Below are positions 43,703-52,186 of a stretch of 64,000 nt of DNA, one piece after another. Both the position numbers and the translations under genes were made by a program. The number at the start of each line of letters is the position of its first letter. Position 1 is the stretch's first letter. The notes beneath the pieces were generated by a model that did not search any database, was not told where the DNA came from, and was given only the letters and a program-made list of their open reading frames with translations. The DNA comes from Ruegeria sp. Ofav3-42 (GTDB taxonomy: Bacteria; Pseudomonadota; Alphaproteobacteria; Rhodobacterales; Rhodobacteraceae): positions 109,155 through 173,154 of the forward strand of contig NZ_JAKRGB010000012.1 of assembly GCF_022347725.1 (NCBI RefSeq). Reading direction: 5' to 3'.

Positions 43703-44802
43703 CAGACGGCCCTCCGGCGCATTGGGACCACGTTACCAACGGGTATCGCGCGGAACGCAGAGGGCGCATTCAATTCCCCCAGTGACGCGGCGACTGTCAG
43801 CCATTCTTCGGCGTCATCGGAGATGTCGTCGAGGCTGGCCTGAAAGACAGTACGATCGCGCATGGTAACATGGGGTGCGGCAAGCCAGAGCAGCATGTTC
43901 CCGCCTGCTTCCGCAAGCCGTAGCCGTTCCGATACGCGAGCTTCCGTTTTCAGGTACTGGCGCAGCACCTACTCCATGGTTTCCCAGACGTCTTCGGTGC
44001 TGAACGGGTTCTGCATATCCGGCGCGCTAAGAATGTCGACGCAAACGGCCTGCAACTGTAAGACATTCTGCCGCAAGCCATTCACATAGCCGTATGATGC
44101 CGATTTGAGGTTGTTGCGAAGCTCGATTCCGGCCCGGCGAACAGTGGCTACACTGCCAAAATTGCCGCGCTGGTTGCCGGGCCGGATGACATCCGAAACG
44201 CGCCGATCGCGGTTGAACTTTACTACCGAGCGGATGAAGGTCAAAAAACTGATGAAAGGCAGGGTTGGGTCTGGCTCCGGCAGGGGGTGTCACCCGCGTG
44301 TTGCTGATGACCCGGGAATAGGCGTGCATTCGATCACGCGCTGAATACCGAGTTAGACGCGTGCGGTCTATCTGATACAAGAGCTGCGCGCTGCGACCGC
44401 CGGAAGCCGAACCTCGCCCGAGTTGAACAGCTCAACGAACTTTGCGACCGAGCGGAACAGACCCGCCTTTTCGATATGGGCCAGGAAATACAATTGCGGA
44501 ACTGCGATCAGGCGCTGATAGCTGACATGGTCGTCGTATCCGGGCGGTCGGTTCCCCGAGTGCATTTGCTCCAGCCTATCCGCGTCCGATTCCGCAGCAA
44601 TGCCAAGTGTCCCGATCCTGACGGGGCTCAGCGACGTGCGGTCAGATCCAAAAACGGCTTCGTCCAGCGCGTTCAGCCGTGACATCAAAAGGGCTTGTGC
44701 CTACGGATCGTTGGGATGTTCCTCAGCCAGTTTTCGCCAGGCTTCGGTCTTGAGTTCCTCAAGGTTCCTGCGGCGTTTGTCGAATTCTTCGAAGGTGGAC
44801 AT
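43702..44802 (-). pseudogene. Decayed gene of unknown function
   Basis: Starting at ATG 44802 the frame reads MSTFEEFDKRRRNLEELKTE and so on, is cut by TAG at 44701-44703, continues in the same frame to about 44370, and is then shifted; a further frame (from about 44320) carries DVIRPGNQRGNFGSVATVRR with another TAG at 43969-43971 before ending at 43702. Three interruptions in otherwise coherent protein sequence point to a pseudogene of about 360 codons. I do not recognise the family. It lies just downstream of the 163-aa ORF on the same strand and probably belonged to one operon with it. Confidence 0.6.
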
Positions 44803-44836
44803 GGGAATCTCCAAATGCCTGGGTTCTCAAAAATGC

Positions 44837-45328
44837 TCAGCCGTCTAGCAGACGGCCGATCTGTGTTGATGCCTGCTCCAGTTCGCCGACGAAAAGCGCA
44901 ACCAAGCGCGCGATCAGGGGCTCGTCCTTGTCTTTGTCGGGGGTTTTCGGCCGAAAATTTTGGGCCTTGGCGGCAATTCGGTCGATTTCACTACGGATCA
45001 GGCGCGCACCTTGTTTGCCGTTGCGGTCAAGGTTTTCCAGCCAGTCTCCGGATTCAGGCCGGACCCGGCGCAGAACCTTGAAAAACTCACGTGTGCAAGG
45101 CGCATCGGATTCCGCGCGCGGTTCGGAATAGACGTCGTCCTTTTTTCCATCATCGGCTTTGGTCGGCTTTTCCGGCTCACCTCTGCCGCTAAACTCGACG
45201 CCCAGATCTTTGCAATTCGCAGGGTGCAACGGTTGCCAGGGCACGTCGTGCGGTTTCACACGGAAAGGCTTGCCAGAGACCGAGGTCGGCTCGCCAGTTA
45301 TGTCCGATTTCATGTGCAACCGCGCCAA
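44837..45328 (-). CDS. Hypothetical 163-residue protein in a decaying region
   Basis: An intact but unrecognised ORF with a charged composition. A Lys/Asp/Glu-rich middle (SGRGEPEKPTKADDGKKDDV) precedes a helical C-terminal half (RLIRSEIDRIAAKAQNF and LIARLVALFVGELEQAS). No signal peptide, membrane helix or known motif is seen. Its 5' part overlaps, in another frame, the end of the HEIGH-containing pseudogene, so the start may lie further in. The neighbours on both sides are decayed, so this ORF may be a survivor of a lost gene cluster or itself a fragment. Confidence 0.4.
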   Translation of the reverse strand: MARLHMKSDITGEPTSVSGKPFRVKPHDVPWQPLHPANCKDLGVEFSGRGEPEKPTKADDGKKDDVYSEPRAESDAPCTREFFKVLRRVRPESGDWLENLDRNGKQGARLIRSEIDRIAAKAQNFRPKTPDKDKDEPLIARLVALFVGELEQASTQIGRLLDG

Positions 45329-45807
45329 GCGTCCAGGGGTTTAGCAGCCGGTGGTGCGGCAATTGCACAAGGGGGAAAGGGTCGGGCAGTCGACCCAGAT
45401 GAGCAACCCGAACGCCCCCGCGCCAGGTTGCGGAACCTAAACCCGAAGCCATGAATGAGAACGGCGGCGGGGTTAGGATCGAACGCGCAGTTCCCAACCC
45501 TGTATAAACCGTTCTGTAGCAATCAAGGACGATCTGGTCCGCGGTTTGAAGCCTGAGGCCGGCGCGGGACTAACGTTGGCTGAACAAGCGGCGGTAAAAG
45601 TCCCAGACCAGCTCGGCCGCTTCCACAATCTGCTGGCCGGGATCTTTAACAGCGTCAGCCGGCCGCTCGCGGTTCCTCCGCCGCTTGAACCCAGCGCATC
45701 GATGCTGGCGAGGTTCGTGCGGATTTCTGATCCGAACCGGCTGAGCAGTGCGTTGACGGTCGAAAGATAGGCACCCATCGGCTGCTCAAATTTCACGGGA
45801 GCAGACA
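45189..45807 (-). pseudogene. Decayed metalloprotease-like gene (HEIGH motif)
   Basis: Coherent protein sequence is spread over two frames. The N-terminal part (VKFEQPMGAYLSTVNALLSR) runs from about 45805. A frameshift near 45640 leads to AAELVWDFYRRLFSQR, a TAG at 45570-45572, then TADQIVLDCYRTVYTGLG and NPWTLGAVAHEIGHNWRADL, which contains a zinc-protease-type HExxH. The 5' end abuts the IS6-family transposase remnant at 45808, so insertion of that element probably truncated it. I cannot name the family; the HExxH motif is direct observation, peptidase function is inference. Confidence 0.5.
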
Positions 45808-46485
45808 GTGAATATCTCATTCAAGGGTGCGCATTTTCCGAAAGAGGTGATTCTGTACGCGGTTTTCCTCTATCTCCGATACGGCGATTCATACCGGGAT
45901 CTGGAAGAAATCATGGCGGAACGTGGCGTTGATCTGGATCACGCGACGCTGAACCGCTGGGTCAGCTGATATGCCGGTCTTGTAGCCGATGCTTCACGGT
46001 ATAGAAAGCGCCCTGCCGACCGTTCATGGCGTTTGGATGCATCATATGTGAAGGGTGAATGGGTTTACCTGTATCGCGCCATCGACAAGTTCGGAAAAAC
46101 GCTTGATTCATGCTGTCCAAGCGCTGGAACAAAGCTGCAGCAACGAAGCTTTTTTGCCCGCGCGCTCGAAGGTAACGAGCTACCACGCAAGATTGTTATC
46201 GACAAAAGCGGAGCGAATAAAGCCGGGATCAAGGCGATCAACAAGATGCCCAAGTGCTTTGGTTACACGATACCAATCGAGATGGTCAGGCAGGAGTAAC
46301 TCAATAATATCATCCAACAGGATCGTCTATTTATCAAACGACGGATCAGGCCCATGCTGTGGTTTAAGTCGTTCTATTCAGCAGCATCTGCCTTGGCTGG
46401 TATCGAACTGGTGAACATGATCCGCAAGGGTCAATTCACTCCCGGACTCTCGCCGCTTCAGCAGTTGGTCCAAATGCCAGGATAA
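45808..46485 (+). pseudogene. IS6-family (IS26-like) transposase pseudogene
   Basis: Reading from GTG 45808 gives the IS6-family N-terminus (FKGAHFPKEVILYAVFLYLR, then SYRDLEEIMAERGVDLDHAT and LNRWVS). A TGA follows at 45967-45969; the DDE region continues (RSWRLDASYVKGEWVYLYRA, IDKFGKTLD) but shifts frame for about 40 bases before FFARALEG, and VIDKSGANKAGI follows; a TAA at 46297-46299 interrupts before LNNIIQQDRLFIKRRIRPM and FYSAASALAGIELVNMIRKG. The element is therefore dead. I did not find clear terminal inverted repeats. Confidence 0.85.
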
Positions 46486-46486
46486 T

Positions 46487-46690
46487 CTGCTCGCCAGCTC
46501 CATCTATGCTGCTTTCAAAGGTATTTGCGACGGAACCCCCGAACGTGCCGAAGGGCTGGCGCACCAGTACTTTGCCGATCAGGTCGGGAAGTTTTCGAGC
46601 GGCAAGGTGAAGTTCACGATTTTCCCCTTCCGAGCAGCTGGGCAAAGGCAGTGCCGCGATTGAACAGCTTCAGCTTGGCGCCTTCAGCTC
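46487..46690 (+). pseudogene. Fragment of a TRAP/DctP-type substrate-binding protein gene
   Basis: Immediately after the transposase remnant, one frame reads AEGLAHQYFADQVGKFSSGK and VKFTIFP, and after a single-base shift SEQLGKGSAAIEQLQLGAFS. That is the N-terminal third of a DctP-like receptor. The rest is absent. The fragment, frameshifted and fused to IS debris, is non-functional. Confidence 0.6.
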
Positions 46691-46849
46691 TTCGCCAAGG
46701 GATGGTATCCGAAGCCCGGGACGGGGCTAGGATCAGGGTGCTGAGTAGTCCGACCATGATCGCAAGCGGGCCGTGCCGGGTGATGATGTCGACCGCTTTT
46801 GTCGCCTCGTTGGACGATGTGCCGAAACGCACCCTGAGCCCGACCTACA

Positions 46850-47602
46850 CTAAGTTGTCGATGCCACACCGAACTTAGGGTCCAGCCGAACGCGGCCTTG
46901 ATCTGTCAATTCCCAGCAGGTCCGCCCTTCGAACACAGCGGCGGTTATCGCACGCCCTACGCCAGCGCCTGAGTCCAGATTCACGCGGTTGCCCCAATGT
47001 TCCGCCTTTTGCACTGGTGTATGCCCATGCACCACCAACCATGGATGCTCTCTTGTCTCGTTAAGGAATTCACCACGGATCCAGATCAGGTCATCTTTGC
47101 TTTGATCCTGCAATTGCACCCCGGGCTTGATGCCAGCGTGAACAAACAGCAACTCGTCCTGCCGGTGGAAATAGGGGCAGTTGCGCAGAAATTCGATGTG
47201 GTTTGACGGGACCGCGGCGCGCGCGCGCTGATGCACCTGATAAAGCCGATCCCCATCGGACACTTCCACCCCGTAGGACCGAAGCGTTTCCACCCCGCCG
47301 ATCCGTTGGTGCAGCCAATGATATCCAACCAGAAACTGAGAGTCATGGCGGGGGTAATCCTCCATGAACATCGCAAACATACGGTCGTGATTGCCCAGCA
47401 GAGGAACCCAATTGCGGCCCTTGGCAAGGCCGTCGATCAGCAGATCGATCACCTCGCGGCTATGTGCACCGCGATCTATGTAATCGCCCAGGAACACGAT
47501 TTGGGCATCTGGACCGCCATCTCGCTCTATTCGGGACAGCGCGGTTTCAAGCTGTCCCAGCTGTCCGTGTATATCGCCAATGGCATAGATCGGAGCGGTC
47601 AT
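46850..47602 (-). CDS. Metallophosphoesterase (serine/threonine phosphatase-like)
   Basis: A 250-residue cytoplasmic metallophosphatase of the calcineurin-like PPP family. Metal-binding motifs are in order: GDIHG (residues 8-12), GDYIDRG (about 40-46), GNHD (about 75-78), and the later HAG and HGHTPV histidines. The start at 47602 (MTAPIYAIGDIHG) is preceded by AAGGA; the open frame extends to 47671 without a better signal. Proteins of this size are often broad protein phosphatases or diadenosine tetraphosphatase relatives. It is separate from the operon upstream (117 bp gap), and its end borders the gene graveyard. Confidence 0.88.
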   Translation of the reverse strand: MTAPIYAIGDIHGQLGQLETALSRIERDGGPDAQIVFLGDYIDRGAHSREVIDLLIDGLAKGRNWVPLLGNHDRMFAMFMEDYPRHDSQFLVGYHWLHQRIGGVETLRSYGVEVSDGDRLYQVHQRARAAVPSNHIEFLRNCPYFHRQDELLFVHAGIKPGVQLQDQSKDDLIWIRGEFLNETREHPWLVVHGHTPVQKAEHWGNRVNLDSGAGVGRAITAAVFEGRTCWELTDQGRVRLDPKFGVASTT

Positions 47603-47718
47603 ATTAGCTTCCTTCTGTCTCAATCCTGATCTGTTACAAGCAAGTCGGTTCGGTCGACGATAAAGCGGCACTCGCGGTCAAGCGAGCAAACGCTCCCGCA
47701 CGACCCAAAAGGCCCTCC

Positions 47719-49071
47719 TTACAGTGTCGCCAGACCGGTATCGAGCGCAGACAGGATCTTGGCGACGTCGTCAGATGTAATGATCAGCGGTGGCGACAAG
47801 ATGATGTTGTTGCCCGATACCCGGACCATCACACCATCCTCATAGGCCGCCTTTTGCACCTGCAACGGCAGATTCTTTGCGACGGGCGCTTTGGTTGACC
47901 GGTCCGAGACCAGTTCCAGCGCGCACATCAGGCCTTCGCCGCCGCGCACATCGCCAATCACATCATACTTATCGGCCAACTTTTTCAATCCGACATACAG
48001 CTCATCCCCGCGCGGGCCTGCATTATCCCAAACCCGCAGTCGATTGATTTCCGAAAGCGCGGCCAGAGCTGCTGCCGCACCAACAGGGTGACCTGAGTAA
48101 GTGTACCCCTGATCCACCGAGGCTTTGCCGGTGGTGTCGCTTTCGAACACTTCGGCGACCGTACCGGAAATCATCACTGCGCCAAACGGGAAATAGCCGT
48201 TAGTGATAGCCTTGGCGGTGGTCATGATATCGGGCTGCACCCCCCAATGCCGCGCACCGCTTTCGCTGCCGGTGCGGCCAAACGCGGTTATGATCTCATC
48301 CGAGATCAGCAACACCCCGTGTTTCGAGCACACCTCGCGCACCATCGGCATGAAGCTTTTGTGCGGCGGGATCACACCGCCTGCGCCCAGAACCGGTTCC
48401 ATGATAAAGGCTGCGACGGTGTTTGCGCCCTGAAAGGCGATCTCGGCCTCCAGCGCTTTGACGCAGAGTTGCGCCAGGCGTTCGGGGTCGGTCTCGTCGA
48501 ATGGATTGCGATAAGTCCAGGGGGCAGGGATGTGGAAGCAACCCGGCAGCATCGGTTCGTAGGCGGCGCGGAACTTCTGATTGCCGTTGACCGAGGCGGC
48601 GGCGAAATGGGTGCCGTGGTAGCCCTGTTTCAGACTGATGAACTTGGTACGCCCGGCCTCGCCGCGCACTTTGTGATACTGCCGCGCCAGTTTCAGCGCG
48701 ATTTCGACCGAATCTGAACCACCTGATGTAAAAAACGCGCGGGTCAGCCCATCGGGGGCGAAGAACTGAGCCAGCTCGTACGAGAGTTCGATTGCCTTGT
48801 CGTTGCTGGTGCCCCGGAACGTTGAATAGTAGGGCAGGGCATTCAATTGATCGGAGATCGCCTGCTTTACCGGGTCACAGGAATAACCCAGATTGACGTT
48901 CCAAAGACCGCCAACGGCGTCGATGGCCTTGTGTCCGTCAATATCGACGATGCTGACCCCTTCACCGCCGGTCAGGATGGTGGGCGGGTTCTTCTGGCTG
49001 TCGGCGGGATGCGCCATCGGGTGCCAGAAATGCCGTGCGTTGTTTTCTTTCAAGAAGTTGGAGTCTTTCAT
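47719..49071 (-). CDS. Class III aminotransferase (omega-transaminase type)
   Basis: A 450-residue PLP-dependent enzyme. The fold-type I class III hallmarks are TSGGSDSVEIALKLARQYH (phosphate-binding region), LLISDEIITAFGRTGS (Asp for the pyridine nitrogen) and TTAKAITNGYFPFGAV with the Schiff-base Lys. The opening HFWHPMAHPADSQ is typical of omega-amino acid/putrescine:pyruvate transaminases. It is the last gene of the long minus-strand catabolic operon, 73 bp after the SDR gene. It would transfer an amino group from an amine or omega-amino acid to a keto acid, delivering an aldehyde for the operon's aldehyde dehydrogenase. Exact substrate unknown. Confidence 0.9.
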   Translation of the reverse strand: MKDSNFLKENNARHFWHPMAHPADSQKNPPTILTGGEGVSIVDIDGHKAIDAVGGLWNVNLGYSCDPVKQAISDQLNALPYYSTFRGTSNDKAIELSYELAQFFAPDGLTRAFFTSGGSDSVEIALKLARQYHKVRGEAGRTKFISLKQGYHGTHFAAASVNGNQKFRAAYEPMLPGCFHIPAPWTYRNPFDETDPERLAQLCVKALEAEIAFQGANTVAAFIMEPVLGAGGVIPPHKSFMPMVREVCSKHGVLLISDEIITAFGRTGSESGARHWGVQPDIMTTAKAITNGYFPFGAVMISGTVAEVFESDTTGKASVDQGYTYSGHPVGAAAALAALSEINRLRVWDNAGPRGDELYVGLKKLADKYDVIGDVRGGEGLMCALELVSDRSTKAPVAKNLPLQVQKAAYEDGVMVRVSGNNIILSPPLIITSDDVAKILSALDTGLATL

Positions 49072-49144
49072 TTCATGTTTCTCCGTAGATTGCCTGTCGG
49101 CATCAAATTTTCGGGTCGTCGGTAGCTCAAACAGAGCCGAGTTA

Positions 49145-49930
49145 TCAAAATGCCAGCGTTGGGATGTCGACTATGGTTGCCCCGCCGTCCACGGTCAGGG
49201 TTGCGCCGGTAATCATGGAGGCATCGCACGAGCACAGAAATGCCACCGCGGCAGCGACCTCATCGCCAGTGGCGGGACGGCCCATCGGCACGTCGCGCGT
49301 CACAAGGGCATAAGCCTCTTCGATCGAAGTCAGGTTTTTTTGCTCGACTAACTCTGCCATTTCAGCGTCGGCCATCTCTGTACGCACCCACCCCGGGCAA
49401 ATGGCGTTACAGCGAACGCCCTTTTTGCCGAAGTCTCGCGCAATCGACCGGGTCAAGCCCAGTAGCCCGTGCTTCATGGTGACGTATCCGCACGCCTCGG
49501 GGCCTGCAGCCAATGCGGCAATCGACGCCATCATCAGCAGGTTGCCACGCCGTTCGATCAGGGCAGGCATCGCGGACCGTGCGGCCACCATGGCTGTGTT
49601 CAGGTTCGCCTGTACGGCCTTGGCCCAATCGTCATCCGTGATGTCCGACAATGTCCCAAACCCAAAGCCACCGGCATTACAGACCATCACGTCAAGCCCG
49701 CCGAACTTGTCCCGTGCAGTGGCGACGAGGTGATCCATGTGGTCCGCCGATGACGCATCCCCTGCAATCGCAACGCCACCACAGCGGGTGGCCACGGCCT
49801 CGATCGGCTCGACCCGCCGTCCGGTCAGGATGACACTGCCGCCTTCTTCGGCAATGCGACAGGCGGTTGCGGCACCGATACCCGTTCCGGCTCCGGTGAT
49901 GATTGCGGTTTTGCCGTGAAAGCGGTTCAT
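49145..49930 (-). CDS. Short-chain dehydrogenase/reductase (SDR)
   Basis: A 261-residue classical SDR. It has the cofactor motif TGAGTGIG (residues 12-19), NAG near 88, and the catalytic Y-x-x-x-K in GYVTMKHGLLGL, followed by NAICPGWVRTEM. The R in LTGRRVEP after the second beta-strand leaves NAD versus NADP preference open. The start forms ATGA with the kinase gene stop, so it is translated with it. It could oxidise or reduce an alcohol/carbonyl intermediate of the same pathway. Substrate not predictable. Confidence 0.9.
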   Translation of the reverse strand: MNRFHGKTAIITGAGTGIGAATACRIAEEGGSVILTGRRVEPIEAVATRCGGVAIAGDASSADHMDHLVATARDKFGGLDVMVCNAGGFGFGTLSDITDDDWAKAVQANLNTAMVAARSAMPALIERRGNLLMMASIAALAAGPEACGYVTMKHGLLGLTRSIARDFGKKGVRCNAICPGWVRTEMADAEMAELVEQKNLTSIEEAYALVTRDVPMGRPATGDEVAAAVAFLCSCDASMITGATLTVDGGATIVDIPTLAF

Positions 49931-50883
49931 GATGACTCCTCCCGACCCGCCAGATAGGTCTCCGCCAGTTTGCGGGTGTTGTGCGTGAACCTTTCGTTGC
50001 GGATTTCTGATCCGTCTTCTTCCATCCGGGTGATGATCCAGCCCACATAGGTTGCGGATCTGAGCAGTACGAACAGGTCCAGCGCCGTGGTGTCGATGTC
50101 GCGCACAGATCTGTACCCCTCGATCAAGGCAGCGCGCAGCTCGGGATAGTCGGGCTCATCGTGGTTCTTGAGCAGGGTCGTGGCGAGGTCGAACAGCCGG
50201 AATCCAAAGCCACTGTCGTCGAAGTCGATCAGTTGCAAATTGTCACCGTCAACCAACACGTTTTCACGGACCAGATCGGCGTGGATCAGTCCATAGTCCA
50301 AATCCGGCTCAAGCCGTTGCAATTCCTGATCCGCAACCTTCCGGACCTTCAGGAACAAGGTTCGGTCTTCGTCAGAGAGGGTTGGATTGTCCCAGAAACG
50401 GTCCCATACAGGGTTCTCACCGACAAGTCCGGCGCGGCCCCAGGCACAGCGGGTAAAGCTTTCGGGCGGGGTCCATGCGTCGGTCAGAACATGCATCCGT
50501 GCCATTTCACGCCCGATACCGCGGAACAGGCCAGCGCGGTCGCCAATGTCCAGTGTGGTCCCTGTCTTTCCGACTGGAGCACCGGACAACCAGGCCAGAA
50601 CGTCGATCTGAATCCCGTCCACCACATGCAAGAATTTTCCCGAAGCCGAAGCGATCGGGGCAGGGACATATAGCCCGCCTTTCGCCAGTGCGGCCACCAA
50701 TTCCAGTTCCGACCATAGCTCGGCATCGGTTCGATACCCCGGGCGATGCAGACGGAGGGCATAAGCGTTACCCTGATGATTGACCCTGAACACCCGGTTT
50801 TCACGCTCTGCGATCAAGCGACAATCTGCACCTTCGAAACCCCAAAGCGTCAGTGTCTTTTCGATCGTCTCTGCAACGGTCAT
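49927..50883 (-). CDS. APH-type phosphotransferase (small-molecule kinase)
   Basis: A 318-residue kinase of the aminoglycoside/homoserine/choline kinase fold. The catalytic loop is GLIHADLVRENVLV (H-x-D-x-x-x-x-N), followed by the metal-binding DFD in LQLIDFDDSGFGF. It is coupled by 4-bp ATGA overlaps to the class-III enzyme upstream and to the SDR downstream. Kinases of this family adjacent to an AGXT2L-type class-III enzyme are known for hydroxylysine and ethanolamine breakdown, in which the kinase makes the O-phospho amine and the PLP enzyme eliminates phosphate. That pairing is the best clue to the substrate: an amino alcohol. Confidence 0.88.
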   Translation of the reverse strand: MTVAETIEKTLTLWGFEGADCRLIAERENRVFRVNHQGNAYALRLHRPGYRTDAELWSELELVAALAKGGLYVPAPIASASGKFLHVVDGIQIDVLAWLSGAPVGKTGTTLDIGDRAGLFRGIGREMARMHVLTDAWTPPESFTRCAWGRAGLVGENPVWDRFWDNPTLSDEDRTLFLKVRKVADQELQRLEPDLDYGLIHADLVRENVLVDGDNLQLIDFDDSGFGFRLFDLATTLLKNHDEPDYPELRAALIEGYRSVRDIDTTALDLFVLLRSATYVGWIITRMEEDGSEIRNERFTHNTRKLAETYLAGREESS

Positions 50884-52169
50884 AGCGATGTTTCCGCCAA
50901 TACGTCATCCAGCGTGTCGAACAACAGATCGGCATTCTCTTTGGAGAATGGCATCGGCGGGCGGATCTTTAGCGTGTTCTTGTGCCGTCCCAGTTTGGAG
51001 TGAATGATGCCCCGCTGGCGCATTTCATTGATCACGCGGTCGGTAAACTCGCTGGCAGGTTCCTTGGAATCGCCATCCAACACCATTTCGGCCCCGAAGA
51101 TCAGGCCCGACCCACGTATATCGCCGATGAAGTCGTACTTATGCTGCAATGACTCCAACCGCGCGCGGGCATGGTCGCCGACGGTTTTGGCGTTTGCCAG
51201 AAGCTGCTTGTCTTCTATCTCTTCCAGCACCGCCATGGCGGCAGCGCACGAGACCGGATTGCCGCCGAAGGTGTTGAAATAGCGGTACCCCTTGCGGAAG
51301 GTCGCCAGAATTTCGGACCGTGTCACCACGGCCCCCACCGGATGGCCATTGGCCATAGGCTTGCCCAGCGTCATCACGTCTGGCACGATGCCCATCTTCT
51401 GATGTGCCCACATATGAGTGCCAGTGCGGCCAAAGCCCGACTGAACCTCATCACAGATCAGCAGACCTCCGGCCTTGCGCACCACTTCCGCCGTCGGATT
51501 CAGCCAGCCGTCAGGATTGTCTGGGAAGCCTTCGTTCAGGAAATAGGGGCAGACCACCAGCGCGGCAAAGCCGATGCCGGATTTCTCATGCTCGGCGATC
51601 TGTTCGGCCACCGTGTCGGCGAATTTGGTGCCGTCGGGGTCAGGGTGGCGATAGCTGTCTGGCGCTTCGACAAAGCGGAAATACTGACCCAAGCCAAAGC
51701 CAACTGTTGGCACGTTCGACTTGCTCAGTTGACTGACCAGTGACGTGTTGCCGTGATAGGTCGCATCGGTGGCGATGATGCCTCGCTTACCGGTCATGCC
51801 TTCGGCCATGCGCAGGGCAATGTCGTTGGCTTCGGACCCGGTGCAAGTCATGATCGCCGTGTCCAGCGACGCGTCCATGGTGCCGGTCAGTTTCTCGACA
51901 TAGTCCAGAATACCATCATGCAGATAGCGGGTATGGGTGTTGAGGGTGGAAGCCTGACGGCAGATCGCATCAACCACACGCGGATTGCAGTGCCCGACAT
52001 GCGGCACGTTGTTGTAGCAATCCAGATACTTGCGCCCATCCGCATCCCACAGCCAGACACCCTCGGCCTTCACGACATGAACGGGTTCGTCATAAAAGGT
52101 CGAGACGTTAGGCCCCAGCAGTTTGCTGCGCCGTTCAATCAGCTCTGCAGATTTGGGAGAGAGTGCCAT
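50880..52169 (-). CDS. Class III aminotransferase-fold enzyme, possible O-phospho-amine phospho-lyase
   Basis: A 429-residue PLP enzyme with TGSEANDIALRMAEG, LLICDEVQSGFGRTGT and TLGKPMANGHPVGAVV (Schiff-base Lys). The start NVSTFYDEPVHVVKAEGVWL and YLDCYNNVPHVGHCNPRVV resemble the AGXT2L/phospho-lyase branch (ethanolamine-phosphate and 5-phosphohydroxylysine lyases). An ATG at 52178 is directly abutted by the only AGGA, so ATG 52169 is the likelier start. Its stop overlaps the kinase gene start. Kinase plus lyase would convert an amino alcohol to an aldehyde plus ammonia and phosphate; the next gene upstream is an aldehyde dehydrogenase. An ordinary transaminase remains possible. Confidence 0.85.
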   Translation of the reverse strand: MALSPKSAELIERRSKLLGPNVSTFYDEPVHVVKAEGVWLWDADGRKYLDCYNNVPHVGHCNPRVVDAICRQASTLNTHTRYLHDGILDYVEKLTGTMDASLDTAIMTCTGSEANDIALRMAEGMTGKRGIIATDATYHGNTSLVSQLSKSNVPTVGFGLGQYFRFVEAPDSYRHPDPDGTKFADTVAEQIAEHEKSGIGFAALVVCPYFLNEGFPDNPDGWLNPTAEVVRKAGGLLICDEVQSGFGRTGTHMWAHQKMGIVPDVMTLGKPMANGHPVGAVVTRSEILATFRKGYRYFNTFGGNPVSCAAAMAVLEEIEDKQLLANAKTVGDHARARLESLQHKYDFIGDIRGSGLIFGAEMVLDGDSKEPASEFTDRVINEMRQRGIIHSKLGRHKNTLKIRPPMPFSKENADLLFDTLDDVLAETSL

Positions 52170-52186
52170 CGCAGTCATTCCTGAAG

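Noticed and set aside
46614..46832. Minus-strand ORF of 72 codons with a hydrophobic stretch
   Set aside because: It is antisense to the DctP fragment and spacer in a decayed region; no family features or ribosome-binding site.
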